In this document: positions 20,840 to 30,172 of the stretch, piece after piece
Layout: each line of letters opens with the position of its first letter
Position numbering within the stretch: the first letter of the stretch is position 1
Assembly: GCF_000741215.1 (NCBI RefSeq)
Contig: NZ_JGYX01000002.1
Coordinates: forward strand, 434,001 to 498,000
Direction of reading: 5' to 3'
Source: Bifidobacterium pullorum subsp. gallinarum
GTDB lineage: Bacteria > Actinomycetota > Actinomycetes > Actinomycetales > Bifidobacteriaceae
DNA length: 64,000 nucleotides
Program-made: the position numbers and the translations under genes
The notes under the pieces: generated by a model
Databases searched by the model: none
The model's input: only the letters and a program-made list of their open reading frames with translations
Told to the model about the DNA's origin: nothing

Positions 20840-22390
20840 TTACGACAGCGCGATATCGGACAATGGCAGCCACCGGTCCACCATATTCGTGGTGTAGCCG
20901 CTCAACCGGGGCTGGGCCGCCACGAACGTCCGGCAGGAGTACAACCAATCGCTGGCCGCATCCTGGCTGACCGTACGGGCGAAGGCGCGCAGGCCGTCCT
21001 GGTACTCCTCATCGTTGGGGGCCGCCATGGCCGCCTTGTACTGGTCCTGCGCCTGCGAATCGGTGTACTGCGAGAGCGATTGCGGGTCGGCGTACTGCGC
21101 CGCGGAATCGTCCCCGTCCTCGGTCCGCAGCGTCAGGTCGAACTGGCGCGAGTCGATGCGCACCTGGTAGTCGTTCTCGGCCAGCGCCTCCACGTTGACC
21201 GGCACACCCCCCTGCTCGATCTGCGAGGCGATGGTGGTGGCCAGCGTCGCGTACTCCTGCTGGACGACGAACCGGAGCCCCCCGCCGTAGTACGAAGTGC
21301 CGAAATACGAGGCCAGGGCGGCACCCTGGTCCGTGTCGTGCGGGAACAGGCCGGTCAGGTCCTCGTACCCCGGGTCGAGCGGGCCGATCGGGCCGCCCAG
21401 CTCCTGCGAGGCGTCGGCCTGCGACTGGGTGATGACGGCGGTGTCGACCAGATACCGTATGGCCTGCCGCATCTGCGAATCGGAAAGGATGGAATCGGCG
21501 TCGTTGTTGAACACCAGCGTGGTCTTGTTCAGGCTCTCCCCGGTGGCGACCATCAGCGTGGGGTCCTCGCTCAGCGATTGGGCCGTGGCCGCGCTCAGCG
21601 GCAGTGCCATGTCGATCTCGCCGTTCCGCAGCGCCTCCACCATGGAGGATTCGTCGGCGAAATACCGGAGGGTGATCTGCGAGGAGGCCGGGGCCTGCCC
21701 CCAGTAGGAGTCGTTGCCGCGCAGCGCGATGGACACGCTCTGGCGGAACTCGGAGACGGTGAACGGCCCGGAGCCCAAGGCCTGGCGCGCGTAATCGATG
21801 GAGGCGTCCTCATCGTAGACGATGCCGGCGCGTCCGGCCAGGGTCCGGGGCAGCGTCGGGTCGGGGGAGGACAGCGTGATGGTGACGGTGTCCTTGTCCG
21901 GATTGGCGACCTCGGCGAGATGGTCGAGCGCCTCGGAGCCGACGTACTGCTGCTGCACGGCCTGCTGGAGGGACCAGACCACGTCGGAGGAGTCGAGCGC
22001 ATGGCCGTTGGAGAACCGCAGCCCGGATTGCAGCGTGAAGGTGTAGCTGAGGCCATCCTCGGAGACGTCCCATTGCTTGGCCAGACCGGCGGTCAGGGAG
22101 TTGTCCTGGCCGCGGGAGACGAGCGTTTCGTACACGTTGCCGAGCAGCGCCTGCTCGATGGCGGGGTTGTCGTCGGTGCGGATGTCGATCGAGGACGGTG
22201 CGTCCGGAACGCCGATGGTGACGGCCGTGTCGGACTGGATCGAGCTGACGTGGTCGATGACGTGGCTGTCCTTCAGGAGCGTCCAGCCCGCCCACAGCAG
22301 CATGCACAGCGCGGCGGCGACCGCCACGAACACGGCCCAACGTTTCCATGCATCGTTCCTCTGAGTACGCATGGTATCGAGTGTAGCCAC
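20840..22390 (-). CDS. Family 5 solute-binding protein (peptide/nickel type), membrane anchored
   Basis: Extracytoplasmic solute-binding protein of the oligopeptide/nickel ABC class. In 516 residues, a hydrophobic segment (about 19-40) follows a basic N terminus. There is no lipobox cysteine at the end, so it looks like a signal anchor rather than a lipoprotein. The SBP_bac_5 body has NVYETLVSRGQDNSLTAGLA, then LTYTFTLQSG-like LSYTFTLQSGLRFSNG and a C-terminal lobe. No permease or ATPase gene adjoins it; it lies between valS and nth. The start is uncertain: GTG as given, or ATG six codons later. Confidence 0.8.
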   Translation of the reverse strand: MATLDTMRTQRNDAWKRWAVFVAVAAALCMLLWAGWTLLKDSHVIDHVSSIQSDTAVTIGVPDAPSSIDIRTDDNPAIEQALLGNVYETLVSRGQDNSLTAGLAKQWDVSEDGLSYTFTLQSGLRFSNGHALDSSDVVWSLQQAVQQQYVGSEALDHLAEVANPDKDTVTITLSSPDPTLPRTLAGRAGIVYDEDASIDYARQALGSGPFTVSEFRQSVSIALRGNDSYWGQAPASSQITLRYFADESSMVEALRNGEIDMALPLSAATAQSLSEDPTLMVATGESLNKTTLVFNNDADSILSDSQMRQAIRYLVDTAVITQSQADASQELGGPIGPLDPGYEDLTGLFPHDTDQGAALASYFGTSYYGGGLRFVVQQEYATLATTIASQIEQGGVPVNVEALAENDYQVRIDSRQFDLTLRTEDGDDSAAQYADPQSLSQYTDSQAQDQYKAAMAAPNDEEYQDGLRAFARTVSQDAASDWLYSCRTFVAAQPRLSGYTTNMVDRWLPLSDIALS

Positions 22391-22409
22391 TGCGTCTGAA
22401 TAACGGCTG

Positions 22410-23075
22410 TCAATGAGCGGAAGGACAGGTGTCGTTCAGGGGGCACGCCCCGCAGTCGGGCTTGCGCGCGTGGCAGGTGGCGCGCCCGTGCAGGATCAGC
22501 CGGTGCGACAGGTCCGTCCACTCCTCGGGCGGGAAGCAGGCGGTGATCTCCCGTTCGATGCGCACCGGGTCGGGGGTGGGGTCGTTCCAGTCGTCGCGCC
22601 AGCGCAGCCGGCCCGTCACGCGGATCACATGCGTATCCACGGGGAAGCCGGGCACGTCGAACGCGTTGCCGAGCACCACGTTGGCGGTTTTGCGGCCCAC
22701 GCCGGGCAGGGTGACCAGTTCCTCCATGGTGTCGGGCACCCGGCCGGCGAACCGGGATTCAATCTGGGCGGACAGGGCGATGATGTTGCGCGTCTTGGTA
22801 TGGTAGAAGCCGATGGGGCGGATGATGTCCTCCACACGCTGCGGGTCGGCCGCCGCCAGCGCCGCGGGCGTGGGATAGGCGGCGAACAGCGCGGGGGTGA
22901 CCGTGTTCACGCGCTTGTCGGTGGTCTGGGCGCTCAGCACGGTGGCCACCAGCAGCTGGAACGGGGAGTCGAAATCGAGCGCGCACGCCGGCTCGGGAAT
23001 GACACGGCAGAGAATCGCGTATTCGTCATGCATGCGCCGCAACCGGGCGCGTTTGGATTCGCGCGGAATGCTCAC
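22410..23075 (-). CDS. nth: Endonuclease III
   Basis: Base-excision repair DNA glycosylase/AP lyase for oxidised pyrimidines. The 221 residues carry the catalytic Lys in SAQTTDKRVN, the helix-hairpin-helix LPGVGRKTANVVLGNAF, the catalytic Asp in GFPVDTHVIRVTGRL, and a C-terminal 4Fe-4S site CHARKPDCGACPLNDTC with Cys spacing 7-2-5 (C-X7-C in place of the usual C-X6-C). The start codon overlaps the stop codon of the upstream glnR-type gene by four bases, so the two are co-translated. Confidence 0.95.
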   Translation of the reverse strand: MSIPRESKRARLRRMHDEYAILCRVIPEPACALDFDSPFQLLVATVLSAQTTDKRVNTVTPALFAAYPTPAALAAADPQRVEDIIRPIGFYHTKTRNIIALSAQIESRFAGRVPDTMEELVTLPGVGRKTANVVLGNAFDVPGFPVDTHVIRVTGRLRWRDDWNDPTPDPVRIEREITACFPPEEWTDLSHRLILHGRATCHARKPDCGACPLNDTCPSAH

Positions 23076-23794
23076 TCATCCCCCAGGGCGTCCTCGGGCG
23101 GGTCGAACCGGTAACCCACGTTGCGCACGGTGCCGATCATATGCTCGTATTCGCCGCCGAGCTTGGCGCGCAGCCGCCGGATATGCACGTCCACGGTGCG
23201 GGTGCCGCCGTAGTAGTCGTACCCCCATACCTCCTGCAGGAGCTGGGCGCGCGTGAAGACATGACCGGGGTGCTGCATGAGGTATTTGAGCAGCTCGAAC
23301 TCCTTGTAGGCCAGATCGAGCGGGTGGCCGTGCAGGCTGGCCGTATAGCCGTTGACATCCATCACCAGATCGCCGCAGCGCAGCAGACCGTCCTGCTCGT
23401 CGCTCAGGGCCGGCGCGTCGAGCTTCTGCACGGTGTCGGCGCGCACCGGCTGGCGCTCGCCGGCCAGCCGCAGCCGTCCCTCCACCTCGGCGGGCGAGGC
23501 GGACGCCAGCACCATGTCCGTGGTCCCCCATTCGGCGGTGACCACGGGGAATCCGCCGTCGGTCAGGATCAGGATGATCGGTATGGTCAGCCCCGAGGCG
23601 TGCATCATCAGGCACACGGTTTTGGCGGTGGCCAGGTCGTCGCGGGCGTCGACGAACAGGATGGTGTCCTCGGGCAGACGCACGATGCTCGCCAGATCCA
23701 GCGGGAGCACGCGCACGCGGTGCGGCAGCAGCGCCAGCGAGGGCAGCACGGTGGCGGGGTCTTCCGCCGCAGTCATCAACGTCAGATCCGTCAC
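23072..23794 (-). CDS. glnR: GlnR-type orphan response regulator
   Basis: OmpR-family DNA-binding regulator, closely like actinomycete GlnR, the global regulator of nitrogen assimilation. The 240 residues match GlnR through both domains: a receiver-like domain with one Asp (D49 in ILFVDARDD) but no acidic pair after strand 1, followed by the winged helix KEFELLKYLMQHPGHVFTRA, then LLQEVWGYDYYGGTRTVDVH and IGTVRNVGYRF. No histidine kinase adjoins it, as expected for this phosphorylation-independent class. GTG is chosen as the start because GGAGG lies just upstream; a 39-residue upstream extension is open but has no ribosome site. nth is its downstream partner. Confidence 0.88.
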   Translation of the reverse strand: MTDLTLMTAAEDPATVLPSLALLPHRVRVLPLDLASIVRLPEDTILFVDARDDLATAKTVCLMMHASGLTIPIILILTDGGFPVVTAEWGTTDMVLASASPAEVEGRLRLAGERQPVRADTVQKLDAPALSDEQDGLLRCGDLVMDVNGYTASLHGHPLDLAYKEFELLKYLMQHPGHVFTRAQLLQEVWGYDYYGGTRTVDVHIRRLRAKLGGEYEHMIGTVRNVGYRFDPPEDALGDE

Positions 23795-23971
23795 CTGCTC
23801 CTCCTTGCGATTGTCTCCCCGACACGGACTGTTGGAACGCAACGTCCCTTTTGGTTGGATTGTACGTTTGGGATATGTCAATTGCGGGAATGCGGCGCAG
23901 TATGTGGACACTGTAGACTACATTGGAATGGCAAGGAACGGTTCGATTATCCGACAGAAAAGAGGGCGACC

Positions 23972-24736
23972 ATGATTCAGACGCAGTCGTCGGCACAGAC
24001 GGCGGAACAGCCCGATGCGATCCCGTTCCCCAAGGTGGTGGCGGTTCAGGTCTGCGCATACGTGGTGCTGGTGGCGGTGTCGGCGTGCTCGCCGATGCGG
24101 GATCTGCAGGGTGCCGTGCACGTTGCCTATACGACGGTTCCCGTGGTGGCGGCCATGGCGTTGTTCACATGGTGCTCGTCGTTGCGCGACGGGCTGGCCG
24201 GCAGGGTGATTGCGGCCGTGGCCGGTGCGCTGTCCCTGGCGTGCGCCGTGGGGCAGTCGTTGGGGGCGCTGTTCTTCCCTGTGCGTGCCACGGGCGCCGA
24301 AGGGACCGAACCGGTGGGGTTCTACCCGCAGGAGACGTGGGCCGCCGGGGTCGTGGGGCTGCTGGTGGCGCTGGTGCTGGTCTCGTTCGCGCGGCAGATG
24401 GCGCGTGAGGACCGGTCGCATCTGATCCGTTCGTTGTCCCACGGCGTGACCGGCGGGGTGGCGATGATCGCCGCCCCCGGCTGGTGCTTCCTGCCCGATC
24501 TGTTCGCCGGCTGCCGTGCCGCGGATGGTGGGCCGGCCCTGACGGTCGCATGGGCTGGCTGCGCGGTGATTGCGGTGCTGGCGGTGCTGCTGGGCATCGC
24601 CTCATATCTGTGGGCGAGGGACGCGAACCCGGTGGAGGGCGCCGCGCACCCGTGGCTCGGCATCGGGCTGATGCCGGTGATGTTCCTGGGCCCGGTGGTG
24701 GCAGTGGCCGGCCTGATTACGACGTTGCTGGTGTAG
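23972..24736 (+). CDS. Polytopic membrane protein of unknown function
   Basis: I do not recognise this 254-residue protein. It begins with a polar stretch of about 22 residues, then shows seven hydrophobic segments (about 24-41, 48-71, 77-102, 122-142, 157-180, 188-214 and 227-253). Loops carry few charged residues apart from AREDRSH after segment 4. There is no recognisable transporter or enzyme motif. It is divergent from glnR across a 177-base spacer and convergent with ppa, so it is probably a single-gene transcript; shared control with glnR is possible but unproven. Confidence 0.65.
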   Translation: MIQTQSSAQTAEQPDAIPFPKVVAVQVCAYVVLVAVSACSPMRDLQGAVHVAYTTVPVVAAMALFTWCSSLRDGLAGRVIAAVAGALSLACAVGQSLGALFFPVRATGAEGTEPVGFYPQETWAAGVVGLLVALVLVSFARQMAREDRSHLIRSLSHGVTGGVAMIAAPGWCFLPDLFAGCRAADGGPALTVAWAGCAVIAVLAVLLGIASYLWARDANPVEGAAHPWLGIGLMPVMFLGPVVAVAGLITTLLV

Positions 24737-24769
24737 CGGTCGGTTCCCTCTCCGGACACCTATACGAAC

Positions 24770-24797
24770 GGGGCGCATGGTTCATACCATGCGCCCC
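24770..24797. terminator. Bidirectional hairpin between the membrane gene and ppa
   Basis: Perfect 11-bp stem GGGGCGCATGG/CCATGCGCCCC with a six-base loop in the 85-base gap between convergent genes. It likely serves both, although the U tracts are poor. Confidence 0.65.
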
Positions 24798-24821
24798 GCA
24801 AACGTTACCGAGGAGACGGAC

Positions 24822-25316
24822 TCACTCGCCCTGGGCGGCGAGACGCTCCTTGGCGGCCACGATCTCCTTCTCGGCCTCGGCCACGCCGGCCCAGTAGTCG
24901 CCGGGCATGACCTCCTTGCCGGGCTCCAGGGCCTTGTACTGCTCGAAGAAGTGCTTGATCTCAGCCTTGTGGTACTCGGAGACGTCGTCGATGTCCTTGA
25001 TGTCGTCGAAGCGCACATCGGCGGGCACGCACAGCACCTTGTCGTCGCCGCCGGCCTCATCGACCATGTGGTACAGGCCCACGGCGCGGCACTCGACCAC
25101 GCAGCCCGGGAACACCGAGTTCGGGATCATGACCAGGGCGTCGAGCGGATCGCCGTCCTCGCCGAGGGTGCCGTCGATGTAGCCGTAATCATCCGGGTAG
25201 CCCATCGAGGTGAACAGCGTACGGTCCAGGAACACGCGACCGGTCTCATGGTCGACCTCGTACTTGTTCTTGGAACCGCGCGGGATCTCCACCACCACGT
25301 TGAAGGTTTCTGCCAT
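24822..25316 (-). CDS. ppa: Inorganic pyrophosphatase, family I
   Basis: Soluble Mg-dependent enzyme that hydrolyses pyrophosphate and so drives biosynthetic reactions. The 164-residue length is typical. Metal-site residues are visible in [27 protein letters not shown] and the family signature [10 protein letters not shown] good ribosome site (AAAGGAGAAG on the minus strand) precedes the ATG. Likely monocistronic, ending at a perfect hairpin. Confidence 0.96.
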   Translation of the reverse strand: MAETFNVVVEIPRGSKNKYEVDHETGRVFLDRTLFTSMGYPDDYGYIDGTLGEDGDPLDALVMIPNSVFPGCVVECRAVGLYHMVDEAGGDDKVLCVPADVRFDDIKDIDDVSEYHKAEIKHFFEQYKALEPGKEVMPGDYWAGVAEAEKEIVAAKERLAAQGE

Positions 25317-25365
25317 TGTCTTCTCCTTTGGAAGGTCAGACGGATATTCCGTTACCTACGATACC

Positions 25366-27576
25366 TCAGCCCTGCACGCTGAGGATGTGCGCCACGTCGG
25401 CCCACGGGGCCAGCGAGACGAAGTTGTCCCAGCCCCACTGGAACTCGCGGCCGGTCAGCTCGTCGCGCATGGTGACGGCGCGGTCGGTCGGCAGGCCGAG
25501 CTCGGGCAGTTCGATGTGCACGGTGGACTGGTGGGCGTTGTAGCCGTCCAGGTTCACGACCACGATCAGCGTGTCCGCCTGGCCGGTGCCGGTCAGCTCG
25601 GCCGGCGTGTGGCGGGCGAACGCCAGGATGCTCGGATCCGAGGTCGGCAGCACCGTGAGGTTGTGGTAGCTGCGGGTGGCCGGATGGTTGCGGCGGATCT
25701 CGTTGAGCGAACCGAGCAGTTCGGCGATGCCGTACTTGTCGGCTTCCTTCCAGTCGCGGACCTTGATCTCGTACTTCTCGTTGTCGATCTGCTCCTCGAA
25801 TCCCGGGCGCTGGCGGTTCTCGATCAGCTCGTAGCCGTTGTAGATGCCCCAGGACGGCGATCCCATGGCGGCCAGCACCGCGCGCACGGCGTGGCCAGCG
25901 ATGCCGTTGTCGCGCACGTAGGCGGTCAGGATATCCGGCGTGGTGGGCCAGAAGGTGTTGTGCTGGTAGTAGCCCTCGTTGCCGTTGGTTTCGAGCAGGT
26001 ACTCGGCCAGCTCCTCCTTGGTGTTGCGCCACGGGAAGTAGCAGTGCGACTGCGTGAAGCCCACGTAGCTCAACGCACGCATCATGCCCGGGCGGGTGAA
26101 CGCCTCGGCCAGGAACAGGACCTCGGGGTGCTTCTTGGTCACCGCGGCGATGACGTCCTGCCAGAAGCGCACCGGCTTGGTGTGCGGGTTGTCGATGCGG
26201 AAGATCGTCACGCCCGCCTCGATCCACCGGTTCATGATGCGCTCGACCTCGCGCTCGATGCCGGGCATGTCCGCGTTGAAGTCGATCGGATAGATGTCCT
26301 GGTACTTCTTCGGCGGGTTCTCGGCGAACGCGATCGTGCCGTCCGGCTTGATGCGGAACCAGTTCGGATGCTGCTTGACCCACGGATGGTCGGGGGAGCA
26401 CTGCAGCGCGAAGTCGAGCGCGATCTCCAGACCCAGCTCGTGGGCGTGGGCCACGAACGCCTTGAAGTCGTCCATCGTACCCAGCAGCGGGTCCACCGTG
26501 TCATGGCCGCCGAGCTCGGAACCGATGCCGAACGGGGAGCCCGGGTCGTGCGGGCCGGCCACAAGCGAATTGTTGCGGCCCTTGCGGTTGGTCACGCCGA
26601 TCGGGAAGATCGGCGGCAGGTAGACGATGTCGAACCCCTCTTCGGCGGCACGGTCCAGACCGGTGAGCGCGGTCTTGAAATTGCCCTGCACGATCGTGCC
26701 GTCCTCGGCGCGGTACGCGCCTTCCGAACGCGGGAAGAACTGGTACCAGGCGGCGAAGCTGGACTTCGGACGCTCGACCTTGAAACGCTGCGGGCGGCTT
26801 TCGGAGATGCCGTCGCGCAGCGGGTGCGTCTTGTGCAGCGCCTCGATGCGCGGGTTGTCGGCCTCGGCAAGCCTGGCGGAGGCCGGACGCTCCTTGTCCG
26901 ACATGCGTTCGGCGGCCTGCTCCAGATGCTTGCGGTCGCGGGCGGACAGGTGCGCGTCCGCGGTGTGTGCCCAACGGTTGAGCATCTCGGCGCCGGTTTC
27001 CAGGGCGTTCTCCACGTCGTCGCCGACCTGCACCTTGATGCGGGCGTCGTGCAGCCACGAGGTGTAGGTATCCTCCCAACCCTCGATGGTGACGGTCCAC
27101 TCGCCCAGCTGGCGCTTGACGGCGGCATAGTCCTCATCCCACGGCTTCAGGTCGCTGTGCTCGCCGGCCTGGAGCATGACGGTCCAACGGTCGAGACCGG
27201 GGTTCGCGCAGGTCATGGCGGCGCGCTGCATCTCACGGCCACGCGGATTGCGCAGCACGGCGGTGGCACCGACCTTGGTGCGTCCCTCGATGAACACCTG
27301 CGCCGTGACCTCGAACGGCTCGCCCAGTTCGACGCGGGCCGGGAACATGCCCTGCTCGGCGCTCGGGGTCACGTCCATGACCACGATGCGGCCGAACTGC
27401 TCGGGCGAGGTGACGGGGATGGTAGGGGCGGGGACCTCGCCGGCGGCCATCGACTTCGCCGCGGTGGAATTCGCGGTGGCGGCCGTCTGGGTCCTCGTCG
27501 TGCGCTTGCGCGTGCTCCTCTTCGGAGCGGGTTTCTCACTGGTGGTGCGCTTGGATGCGCTGTTGTTTGTTGCCAT
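25366..27576 (-). CDS. glgE: Alpha-1,4-glucan:maltose-1-phosphate maltosyltransferase
   Basis: GH13_3 enzyme that extends alpha-1,4-glucan using maltose 1-phosphate. The 736 residues begin with a basic Ser/Thr/Lys-rich leader (about 1-50), then an N-terminal beta domain, and the catalytic barrel with FDIVYLPPIFPIG, the nucleophile Asp in IFRIDNPHTKP and the acid Glu in VLFLAEAFTRPGMM, all typical of GlgE. A C-terminal beta domain follows. The ATG chosen starts MATNNSASKR; upstream in-frame codons lack a ribosome site. No treS, mak or glgB is nearby, so the source of maltose 1-phosphate is outside this window. Confidence 0.92.
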   Translation of the reverse strand: MATNNSASKRTTSEKPAPKRSTRKRTTRTQTAATANSTAAKSMAAGEVPAPTIPVTSPEQFGRIVVMDVTPSAEQGMFPARVELGEPFEVTAQVFIEGRTKVGATAVLRNPRGREMQRAAMTCANPGLDRWTVMLQAGEHSDLKPWDEDYAAVKRQLGEWTVTIEGWEDTYTSWLHDARIKVQVGDDVENALETGAEMLNRWAHTADAHLSARDRKHLEQAAERMSDKERPASARLAEADNPRIEALHKTHPLRDGISESRPQRFKVERPKSSFAAWYQFFPRSEGAYRAEDGTIVQGNFKTALTGLDRAAEEGFDIVYLPPIFPIGVTNRKGRNNSLVAGPHDPGSPFGIGSELGGHDTVDPLLGTMDDFKAFVAHAHELGLEIALDFALQCSPDHPWVKQHPNWFRIKPDGTIAFAENPPKKYQDIYPIDFNADMPGIEREVERIMNRWIEAGVTIFRIDNPHTKPVRFWQDVIAAVTKKHPEVLFLAEAFTRPGMMRALSYVGFTQSHCYFPWRNTKEELAEYLLETNGNEGYYQHNTFWPTTPDILTAYVRDNGIAGHAVRAVLAAMGSPSWGIYNGYELIENRQRPGFEEQIDNEKYEIKVRDWKEADKYGIAELLGSLNEIRRNHPATRSYHNLTVLPTSDPSILAFARHTPAELTGTGQADTLIVVVNLDGYNAHQSTVHIELPELGLPTDRAVTMRDELTGREFQWGWDNFVSLAPWADVAHILSVQG

Positions 27577-27680
27577 ACAGCCCATTGTAGGGGCCGGCGT
27601 CCCAACTGTCGGACGCGGCTGCGGCATATGGACGCGCGCCGGCGAATCGCGCCACCGGCGAGTCTTGCGACTGTGGATAT

Positions 27681-27693
27681 GTGGACGGTCCAC
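27681..27693 (+). promoter_or_regulatory. GTGGAC-G-GTCCAC palindrome upstream of pilus operon
   Basis: Perfect six-base arms around a single G in the 289-base gap between glgE and the pilus genes. It is a possible operator for either divergent unit; no regulator is identified. Confidence 0.35.
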
Positions 27694-27731
27694 GGACGCC
27701 GCAGCCGTGGAATGTGCACAACCTCAACAGC

Positions 27732-27750
27732 GAGTTGTCCACAACACGCC
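27732..27750 (+). promoter_or_regulatory. DnaA-box-containing 19-mer, copy 2
   Basis: Contains TTGTCCACA, the DnaA box form favoured by high-GC actinobacteria, followed by ACACGCC. Eighteen of 19 bases equal the site at 5866-5884. It lies about 115 bases before the first pilus gene. Confidence 0.4.
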
Positions 27751-27865
27751 GGCGTCACTCATCGTTCGACCACATTTGCACGAACCCCTGCCGTGCCGCG
27801 CGCAACCATGGCAGGCTCGAGAGTGACGCGTGGGGCGTGGGGGAAGGCCAATCGAAAGGACGAAG

Positions 27866-30100
27866 ATGAACGCACAACTACGCAGACCGATGGCGCTGAT
27901 CGCCGGTGTGATCGCGGCGCTGGCCATCTGCTGCGGGCTGATGGGCGCGGCGCACGCCGGCCCGCTGACGGCGCCGGCGGATGGCACATACCTGACCTAC
28001 CAGTATGCGGGGCAGCGGCTCTACATCGGCGCGATCGGCTCATCGGAACAAGGGCACGTCTACTGCATCGAGGCTGGCAAGGCCTCGGAACTGTCCTACA
28101 GCCAGGAGATCGCGCTCGCTGACACCGATCAGGCGCGGCGCGTGGCCTGGCTGGCGGAGGAATACCGCGAATCGCGTGACGCACGGATTCACGCGGGCAT
28201 CGGCGTGCTGGCCCACCGGTATTTCGATCTGGACGCCAACGCGTGGCAGTCCCATTGGGCGGTCATCCAGGGCCAGCATCCGGACCTGGCCCGAACCGCG
28301 GACGAGCTGTGGAACCAGGCCGGCCAATCCATGCCTGCATCCACACAGGCTTCATACGCTTATGAGGAGGGCCTGCGCTCCGGTACCGTGAGCGTGGGCG
28401 TGAAGAACTCGTCCGGCGTCATGGTGGCCGGCGTACCCTATAGCGTGACCTTATCCGGTCCGGCGGAGTTCGTCGGCGGCGGGCAGCGGGTCCAGGGCGT
28501 CTCGGCGGATAAGACGATCACCCACGCGTGGCGTGCCACCGGCGAGGGCGAGGTTTCGGTGAGCACCACCTACCAGCGCCCGGCGTTGCAGCAGCTGGTC
28601 AGCAACCAGGATTACGTGCGCTTCGCGGGTAACACCGACGTGCCGGGATCCGGCGTCCGCTTCTCGGTGCGCAAGGCGTTCACGCCGGCCCTCGGCACGG
28701 TTGCGGAGCAGCATGTGGTCGATGCCGGGCAGCCGGTGGCTGATACTGTGACCTCCGGTGTGGCCGGCGCGACCGACCACTGGGTGCCCGGATTGGAACT
28801 CAACGCCACGGGCTGGTATTTCGACCGGATCGATCCCGACGCGTTGGACGGTGCCATCAGTCCGGAGCAAGGGCAGAGCGCCGAGGCGTTCCTGGACGCC
28901 CTGGCCTCCCGCGGCTACACGCCCGCCGGCTACGGCGAAGCGGTATTCGACGGCCCCGATCAGCATGCGACCGTGCAGGCGCACACCGCGGACGGCGAAC
29001 CTTATCTGGCACCGGTCGACGGTGGGTTCGGCACCTGGGTGTGGGCGTTCGAGCGCGGCAGGCAGAGCGAGCAGGCCCGGGAATACATGACGCAGGACGT
29101 GGTCACCCCATTCCTGGAGATCCCGGAGACCAATGCGAACCGTGCGCGAGCGACCGTGGAATCCACCGTCACCGAACATTCCGCCACGGTAGGCGCGGAA
29201 TTGAGCGATACCATCACGGTTTCGGGCTTTCCCGACGACCACGGCTCATTCGACGGCGATGACTCGTACGGGTTCGGTGCGGACAACGCGTACGCCCAAG
29301 TGCGTGTCTGGTGGGCGGGCGACCCGGCCGATCCGAACAACGACGAGGCATACCGCCCCGACACGGTGGCGGAGCCGCGGGAGGACGACAACCATCGACT
29401 GCTGGGCGTATGGGACTATCCGGCCGCCAACGGCACGATCCGTGTGGGCGGCGGCGCTCCCGACGCGCACGGCGAACCGGTGCACATCACCGCGGAGCAG
29501 CACGGCTGGTACGTGTTCGTCTACAGCTTTGCCGGCGACGACCGGGTCATGCCTGTGACCAGCGCCTACAACGACGGCTGGGAGCGTACCAGGGTCAATG
29601 AGTATGACACTCCGGAACGGCCGGTAATCACCACGCAGGTGGGCCCGGAAACCGTCAACGTCGGCGATCCATTCCATGACACCGCACGCATCACCGGGGA
29701 CATCCCTGAAGGCTCGTTCGTGGTGTTCGACGCCTATGAAGCCGTACCGGAGGGGCAGGAGCCAGGCGGCAACGGCAAGTTGGTGGATGCGCACCGCGTG
29801 CCGGTGGACCACACCCTGCCCGAACAGGTGGTCTCCAGCCCCGAGGTCCGATCGGAGGAGCCGGGATTGGTGTATTGGAGGGCCGCGCTGATATCCGGGG
29901 AGGGCGATGTGCTGGCCACCCATGAGCTCGGTGTCGAGGGCGAGGTCGTGACCGTGGAGGAGCCCGTCGAGCCCGTCACTCCGGAGAAGGCCGATCCTCT
30001 GCCCCAGGCCGGATCCGATCTGCTGGCCGTATTCGGCGTGGCGGTGGCGGCCTTGGCGGTGGGAGCCGTCATGCTCGCCAGCATCCGGCGCCGCTCCTGA
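27866..30100 (+). CDS. LPXTG-type surface protein, probable thioester pilus-tip adhesin
   Basis: First gene of a sortase-pilus operon. The 744 residues begin with a signal peptide cut near AHA (30-31). A Cys (67, in VYCIEAGK) and a Gln (135, in HWAVIQGQ) are placed as in thioester domains of Gram-positive tip adhesins, which bind host targets covalently. Beta-rich repeats follow, one near 620-700 resembling VaFE-type surface domains (FVVFDAYEAVPEG, then LVYWRAAL, then LATHELGVEGE). The C terminus has a non-canonical sorting signal LPQAG (712-716), a hydrophobic span and RRRS. The ATG has AAAGGA upstream. The thioester call is inference from residue placement. Confidence 0.75.
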   Translation: MNAQLRRPMALIAGVIAALAICCGLMGAAHAGPLTAPADGTYLTYQYAGQRLYIGAIGSSEQGHVYCIEAGKASELSYSQEIALADTDQARRVAWLAEEYRESRDARIHAGIGVLAHRYFDLDANAWQSHWAVIQGQHPDLARTADELWNQAGQSMPASTQASYAYEEGLRSGTVSVGVKNSSGVMVAGVPYSVTLSGPAEFVGGGQRVQGVSADKTITHAWRATGEGEVSVSTTYQRPALQQLVSNQDYVRFAGNTDVPGSGVRFSVRKAFTPALGTVAEQHVVDAGQPVADTVTSGVAGATDHWVPGLELNATGWYFDRIDPDALDGAISPEQGQSAEAFLDALASRGYTPAGYGEAVFDGPDQHATVQAHTADGEPYLAPVDGGFGTWVWAFERGRQSEQAREYMTQDVVTPFLEIPETNANRARATVESTVTEHSATVGAELSDTITVSGFPDDHGSFDGDDSYGFGADNAYAQVRVWWAGDPADPNNDEAYRPDTVAEPREDDNHRLLGVWDYPAANGTIRVGGGAPDAHGEPVHITAEQHGWYVFVYSFAGDDRVMPVTSAYNDGWERTRVNEYDTPERPVITTQVGPETVNVGDPFHDTARITGDIPEGSFVVFDAYEAVPEGQEPGGNGKLVDAHRVPVDHTLPEQVVSSPEVRSEEPGLVYWRAALISGEGDVLATHELGVEGEVVTVEEPVEPVTPEKADPLPQAGSDLLAVFGVAVAALAVGAVMLASIRRRS

Positions 30101-30172
30101 CACAGGCAACCCGGTGCCGTTCATAGCACCGCATCACCAATTTTCAACGTTCACATTCCCAAGGAGAAGACC

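Noticed and set aside
18092-20860. T-box leader of valS
   Set aside because: Only about 20 bases separate valS from the upstream gene end, too short for a T-box.
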